Position numbers and translations under genes: made by a program. From Desulfoplanes sp. (GTDB lineage Bacteria; Desulfobacterota; Desulfovibrionia; Desulfovibrionales; Desulfomicrobiaceae), in the NCBI GenBank assembly GCA_028708105.1, contig JAQVZR010000026.1, forward strand, positions 1 to 11,602: DNA of 11,602 bases, read 5' to 3'. The notes below the pieces were generated by a model. That model searched no databases. It was not told the DNA's origin and saw only the letters and a list, made by a program, of their open reading frames with translations. How positions within the stretch are numbered: position 1 is the first letter of the stretch; every line of letters begins with the position of its first letter. Positions 8,801 to 11,602 of the stretch are shown here, one piece after another.

Positions 8801-8814
8801 ATTACTTTTGTAAT
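8801..8814. promoter_or_regulatory. Candidate operator upstream of the XRE-cupin gene
   Basis: ATTAC-TTTT-GTAAT is a perfect 5+5 inverted repeat 23 bp before the start codon. It sits inside the 17-bp spacer of a promoter-like pair on the minus strand, TTGATC and TATTTT. That promoter would start the transcript within or after the SD, so the real start may lie further upstream. The palindrome itself would suit a dimeric helix-turn-helix autoregulator. Confidence 0.35.
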
Positions 8815-8841
8815 GGATCAAACCTATCGAGAAATAATGTA

Positions 8842-9669
8842 TCAGCTCACCACCGTCATTGTGACGATGGTAAAAGACCTGCCCCCCACATCTGCACCGA
8901 CAGAACCGGCGGCCCATGCGGCCAGATCCTGACCTGAGGCATTGCCCAGCGCGAAAACAACGCCCTCAGCAGAAATCCCGTCGGGGAACAGACTGGCCAT
9001 ATCTTCATCCGTACAGGGACGGGTACGCATCCCCTGGTCAATAAATTCAGCAATAATCACGGGATCGGTTAAAAAAATATGCCCGCCTTCGGGCATAAAA
9101 CGCAAAAAAGGCAGCATAAGCCGACGCCAGTCCGTGGAAAATTCCGAACGCGAGCCGACGTCAGGCAAAACGGAATGGAGTGCTGCGCAGTCATCCTTGT
9201 CCAGTCCAAGATTTTTTTCAAAATCACGCACCGAAGTATCAATCCTGGTTCCCAGCGTTTCCAGTTCCATCATCCGCTCTTCCAGATGGAATCCCAGCAA
9301 CAGAAGTAATTGCGCATCGGCAACGCTCGAAGTCTTACGCCGGGCTTCTTTGGCACCTGGAGAGAGCAGTTCTGATTTGATATCCTGCATACTTCCGGTA
9401 AAAAAATCATTCGTTGGTGCAGCCTGAAAATAAGCCATATCGCCCGTATGCTTAAACTGCCCCCCAAACTGCAGACTGTCTTCCAGAAACTGGCGGGCCT
9501 GGGCGTCCTGGTAGACAAGATCAGGAGAACGATAATACCGCTCATGAGCAGGATCTTTTACGGTCACAATTCCCGGGTCAAAAAAACGAACCGAATCCGG
9601 ACTTTCCGCCGTCACCAGCGCAGGATGCATGATCGGAAAATGTACCATCATCAGTGCTTCGGCATTCAT
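8842..9669 (-). CDS. Protein of unknown function, 275 aa
   Basis: I do not recognise a family. The chosen ATG at 9669 begins MNAEALMMVHFPIMHPAL and has GAGAGG 10 nt upstream. The open frame extends to 10002, but that part overlaps the cysteine-rich gene in another frame and reads as noise. The protein is soluble looking, without a signal peptide or membrane helix. It opens with a short proline-containing segment (RFFDPGIVTV). A middle region, about residues 85-160, is probably helical and charged and includes LLLLLGFHLEERMMELETLGTRI. A C-terminal part of mixed strands and helices ends in SFTIVTMTVVS. It has only two cysteines. It follows the cysteine-rich gene by 67 bp on the same strand, so the two are probably one operon and may work together. 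Confidence 0.8.
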   Translation of the reverse strand: MNAEALMMVHFPIMHPALVTAESPDSVRFFDPGIVTVKDPAHERYYRSPDLVYQDAQARQFLEDSLQFGGQFKHTGDMAYFQAAPTNDFFTGSMQDIKSELLSPGAKEARRKTSSVADAQLLLLLGFHLEERMMELETLGTRIDTSVRDFEKNLGLDKDDCAALHSVLPDVGSRSEFSTDWRRLMLPFLRFMPEGGHIFLTDPVIIAEFIDQGMRTRPCTDEDMASLFPDGISAEGVVFALGNASGQDLAAWAAGSVGADVGGRSFTIVTMTVVS

Positions 9670-9736
9670 TGCAGTTCTACCTCTCTTCAAGCCTTTGATT
9701 TCACATATGGATGGACAGCAGAAGGGACAAGCTTGT

Positions 9737-10120
9737 TCAGATCTGGAACAGGGGACATCTCCCAGGGCAGAAGGGACATAACAGGATGCAGGCGTTGGCA
9801 TGGAGATACAAACATTCTCCGTGCTCGCCCTGAGGATCTTCCACATACTGCGCACATGATGCCGGGACACACAAACGGTCGATCTGGTGCTCCCAGATCC
9901 GTGCTGCGACCGATGGATCAAGCTGAAAACACTCGGCCCGATCCACAAAGGCATCAAACGCATCCTGCAACCCCTGCAACAAAACACATTGGTTCGCAGC
10001 ACAAAAACCGGGGTTGATCATCTCCTCATAAAGGCAATGCCCGTTACGATAAAAAAGGCACCCCTTTCCGGGGAGAGGGGTGACCGTATCCAGTAATGGC
10101 AGTTCAAGAGGGGTATCCAC
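9737..10120 (-). CDS. Cysteine-rich protein, possibly YkgJ-like metal binder
   Basis: From the chosen GTG at 10120 the protein has 127 residues and 12 cysteines. An N-terminal block reads GKGCLFYRNGHCLYEEM then GFCAANQC, which resembles the second half of the YkgJ (CxxCxxCC) cysteine cluster, although the CxxCxxCC signature is not seen. The C-terminal end reads CILLCPFCPGRC, spacing C-x3-C-x2-C-x3-C, suited to binding iron-sulfur or zinc. It has no signal peptide or membrane segment. The frame is open to a GTG at 10213, but that start has no SD and overlaps the tatA promoter. The GTG at 10120 has AGGAGA 10 nt upstream. It is the first gene of a pair with the 275-aa protein and is divergent from tatA. 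The function is unknown. Confidence 0.7.
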   Translation of the reverse strand: MDTPLELPLLDTVTPLPGKGCLFYRNGHCLYEEMINPGFCAANQCVLLQGLQDAFDAFVDRAECFQLDPSVAARIWEHQIDRLCVPASCAQYVEDPQGEHGECLYLHANACILLCPFCPGRCPLFQI

Positions 10121-10130
10121 CTGTATCTGT

Positions 10131-10136
10131 TCTCCT
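10131..10136 (-). promoter_or_regulatory. Ribosome binding site favouring the GTG start at 10120
   Basis: AGGAGA on the minus strand lies 10 nt before GTG 10120 and follows an AT-rich TATATTT stretch that could be a -10 element. It supports the 127-aa form over the 158-aa form. Confidence 0.45.
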
Positions 10137-10195
10137 AAAATATAAACGCAGTCCGTACCATGGGCTGCTCCGATAGGAAAGCCTTTTCCCCTGTC

Positions 10196-10224
10196 TTGAC
10201 CTGGCAAACGCACCTGGGTATGAT
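10196..10224 (+). promoter_or_regulatory. Sigma70-type promoter of tatA
   Basis: TTGACC (10196-10201) and TATGAT (10219-10224) stand exactly 17 bp apart, each 5/6 to consensus. The start would be near 10231, about 20 nt before the tatA ATG and just before its AGGAGG SD at 10241-10246. The -35 box lies inside the longer open frame of the divergent cysteine-rich gene. Confidence 0.7.
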
Positions 10225-10251
10225 TGTATATGTTTTCAAGAGGAGGACTAT

Positions 10252-10452
10252 ATGTTTGGAATAGGGATCCCAGAACTTATCATTATTCTTGTTATTATTC
10301 TGGTCATCTTCGGGGCGAATAAATTACCTGAAATTGGTTCGGGTATGGGCCGGGCGATTAAAAATTTCAAAAAGGCCACCACTGAGCCCGAAGAAATTGA
10401 TGTCACCCCGGATAAAGCCAAAAAAGATGACTCCACTTCCGATAAATCCTAG
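10252..10452 (+). CDS. tatA: Sec-independent protein translocase TatA
   Basis: This 66-residue protein is the pore-forming subunit of the twin-arginine translocase, which exports folded proteins across the inner membrane. It shows a short N-terminal membrane helix (about residues 4-20, [17 protein letters not shown]), the hinge [10 protein letters not shown] (20-29), an amphipathic helix ([11 protein letters not shown]), and a charged disordered tail ([16 protein letters not shown]). It could equally be named TatE, since the single-copy forms are indistinguishable by sequence alone. SD AGGAGG is 5 nt before the ATG. No tatB or tatC is adjacent, so the gene is a stand-alone unit with its own promoter and terminator. 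Confidence 0.95.
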   Translation: MFGIGIPELIIILVIILVIFGANKLPEIGSGMGRAIKNFKKATTEPEEIDVTPDKAKKDDSTSDKS

Positions 10453-10492
10453 CGATTTCCGGAGAGCCACCCTTTAAGTTCCACATTTTTCT

Positions 10493-10538
10493 GTATAAAA
10501 AAGGAATCCCCTCTCTTCGGGGATTCCTTTTTTTATAC
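10493..10538. terminator. Bidirectional terminator between tatA and pgsA
   Basis: GGAATCCCC (10503-10511) pairs with GGGGATTCC (10519-10527) around a 7-nt loop. The stem is extended by A6 on the left and T7 on the right, then GTAT/ATAC. It can end the tatA transcript on the plus strand and the pgsA transcript on the minus strand. Confidence 0.85.
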
Positions 10539-10573
10539 ACCGGTTCATGGATGCCTTCCAGCGCAAGGGCCGT

Positions 10574-10607
10574 ATTCCCCCCAAGGAGTCCCTGCTTTGG
10601 GGGGAGT
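10574..10607 (-). other. GC-rich hairpin downstream of pgsA
   Basis: ATTCCCCCCAA (10574-10584) pairs with TTGGGGGGAGT (10597-10607) over 11 bp with one G-T wobble. It lies 12 bp after the pgsA stop on the minus strand but has no T-run. It may stabilise the 3' end of the message ahead of the terminator at 10493-10538. Confidence 0.45.
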
Positions 10608-10619
10608 ATTCATCATCCA

Positions 10620-11183
10620 TCAGCCCTCCCCTTCGGAAAAAAAAGCAACCCCTTTCACGAGATAATGCAGACCTGAAATCACGGTCAATACGGTCACCAT
10701 AACAACCAGCACCATTTCAAGGACTTGCAGATTCCAAACAAAGGTTCTGGCGAGGAGGATGGTGATCACCAGAAAAACCTGGGCTGCCGTATTGCATTTA
10801 CTGATCATGCTTGGATGGATTTTTTCACGGACATCAACGCCCCAGAAGTTCAGCAGCGTAAGCCCCCCGACGATAAGCAGATCCCTGCTGACCACGATAA
10901 CCACCAGCCAGGCCGGCACCCACCCCTTGAGCCCCAGGCAGATATAGGACGTGTCCAGAAGGATCTTATCCGCCAAAGGATCAAGCATGGCCCCCAGTTC
11001 TGAACGCTGATCAAGAACCCGGGCCAAAAAACCGTCCAGAGCGTCCGTAAGTCCCGCTAACCCAAAAATAATCCAGACACGATCCAATTGATGATTCACA
11101 AAAGCCATGACAATGGCCGGCGTGAGTAAAATCCTGATCATGGTCAGTACATTGGGGATCGTCCAATGGGAATGTTTTACCAT
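10620..11183 (-). CDS. pgsA: CDP-alcohol phosphatidyltransferase, PgsA-like
   Basis: Its likely role is phosphatidylglycerophosphate synthase, which joins CDP-diacylglycerol to glycerol-3-phosphate in the inner membrane. The full CDP-alcohol motif D-x2-D-G-x2-A-R-x8-G-x3-D-x3-D is present with D47, D50, G51, A54, R55, G64, D68 and D72. About five to six hydrophobic segments fill the rest of the 187 residues, the usual family length. The N-terminus TIPNVLTMIRILLTP is also typical. A related CDP-alcohol enzyme, for example a cardiolipin synthase of this fold, cannot be excluded. The ATG at 11183 has a weak SD (AGGA, 10 nt upstream). It lies 39 bp after the FecR-domain gene and is probably co-transcribed with it. 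Confidence 0.9.
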   Translation of the reverse strand: MVKHSHWTIPNVLTMIRILLTPAIVMAFVNHQLDRVWIIFGLAGLTDALDGFLARVLDQRSELGAMLDPLADKILLDTSYICLGLKGWVPAWLVVIVVSRDLLIVGGLTLLNFWGVDVREKIHPSMISKCNTAAQVFLVITILLARTFVWNLQVLEMVLVVMVTVLTVISGLHYLVKGVAFFSEGEG

Positions 11184-11222
11184 AGTACGCGGTCCTGTGC
11201 AGGGTTATGCAACACGCGAGAT

Positions 11223-11602
11223 TCAAAAATCCAGTGTACGATCCCGTTCAAGATTCCATTTGACCCAAGGGTCTGTGCGATCTTGCTGCGTATCAAAAGG
11301 CTCGGGGTCCAGATACCGTCCCGTAGGGAAAACAGTAAACCTGTATCCCCTGGAAACGACAACCATCCATTGCGCAACAGACACCCTGTGAGGCCCGGGC
11401 ACTCTGCTGGGACCGGCCACGCGTACAGGCTGGCTCACAGGTCCGGACCCGGCAGGAGGAGAAACCGGAGAATAGGAAACAGCTACTTTCCCATCATAGA
11501 CATAGTATTTCGAAATAGCTGAGGATTCAACACGCAGCCGATAAACCGTCCCAGCCACTCCGGCCACAGCCGTAGGGGAATTAACTTCAAAGGACGACTG
11601 CG
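11223..11602 (-). CDS. FecR-domain protein (3' part, N-terminus outside the window)
   Basis: The frame is open to the right edge, so the gene starts beyond the window; the GTG at 11567 is internal. The 126 visible residues begin SSFEVNSPTAVAGVAGTVYRLRV and continue to KYYVYDGKVAVSY. This is the characteristic FecR beta-domain pattern (V-x-T/S-P-x-A-x-A-G-V-x-G-T). A proline- and glycine-rich linker (about 12-35 residues further on, SPPAGSGPVSQPV) leads to a C-terminal segment with a possible second strand set (SVAQWMVVVSRGYRFTVFP). It ends in a charged tail, DRTDPWVKWNLERDRTLDF. FecR domains occur in signalling and in exported surface proteins. No sigma factor gene is visible here, so a surface or periplasmic role is as likely as regulation. 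Confidence 0.8.
   Translation of the reverse strand, partial: QSSFEVNSPTAVAGVAGTVYRLRVESSAISKYYVYDGKVAVSYSPVSPPAGSGPVSQPVRVAGPSRVPGPHRVSVAQWMVVVSRGYRFTVFPTGRYLDPEPFDTQQDRTDPWVKWNLERDRTLDF

Noticed and set aside
8796-8824. Promoter TTGATC-17-TATTTT for the XRE-cupin gene
   Set aside because: Spacing is right, but transcription would begin in or after the SD, so I kept only the palindrome as a candidate site.
9670-10002. 111-residue N-terminal extension of the 275-aa protein
   Set aside because: It overlaps the cysteine-rich gene in another frame, looks like noise (many Arg, Cys and Ser), and the ATG at 9669 has its own SD.

Overview
The window looks like chromosomal DNA from a sulfate-reducer-like member of the former Deltaproteobacteria (Desulfovibrionota). 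This is an inference from gene content and from the protein flavour of ZnuB, IlvBNC and the XRE-cupin/acyl-CoA synthetase pair, not a database result. Base composition is mixed and even, genes are closely packed with clear Shine-Dalgarno (SD) sequences, and no insertion sequence, phage gene, CRISPR array, rRNA or convincing tRNA is visible. Most of the window is ordinary core metabolism on the minus strand. The unexplained material lies in the intergenic regions and in one pair of unrecognised genes.

Layout from left to right. (1) Positions 1-656, plus strand: the 3' part of a metal ABC transporter permease (ZnuB type), closed by a long perfect hairpin terminator. (2) Positions 830-1018: a palindrome-rich repeat-like element that abuts the stop codon of ilvC. 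(3) Positions 1018-4786, minus strand: a branched-chain amino acid cluster read in the order DUF465 small protein, ilvB, ilvN, ilvC. A roughly 285-nt leader with a good promoter precedes it, and a structured 250-nt gap separates ilvN from ilvC. (4) Positions 5121-6324, minus strand: a YggT-family membrane protein and a HAD phosphatase. (5) Positions 6386-8778, minus strand: an acyl-CoA synthetase (AMP-forming) preceded by an XRE-cupin regulator that has its own terminator and a small palindrome upstream. (6) Positions 8842-10120, minus strand: two genes of unknown function, a 127-aa cysteine-rich protein followed by a 275-aa protein. (7) Positions 10252-10452, plus strand: a solitary tatA with a near-consensus promoter, divergent from the cysteine-rich gene and closed by a bidirectional terminator. 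(8) Positions 10620-11602, minus strand: a CDP-alcohol phosphatidyltransferase (pgsA-like) behind the 3' part of a FecR-domain protein that runs off the window.

Working together: IlvB and IlvN form acetohydroxyacid synthase, and IlvC performs the next step toward valine, leucine and isoleucine. The XRE-cupin regulator plausibly controls itself and the neighbouring acyl-CoA synthetase. TatA would join a TatC encoded elsewhere. PgsA-like and YggT proteins belong to the cell envelope. The places most worth a second look are the orphan cysteine-rich/275-aa pair, the ilv leader, the ilvN-ilvC gap and the repeat after ilvC.
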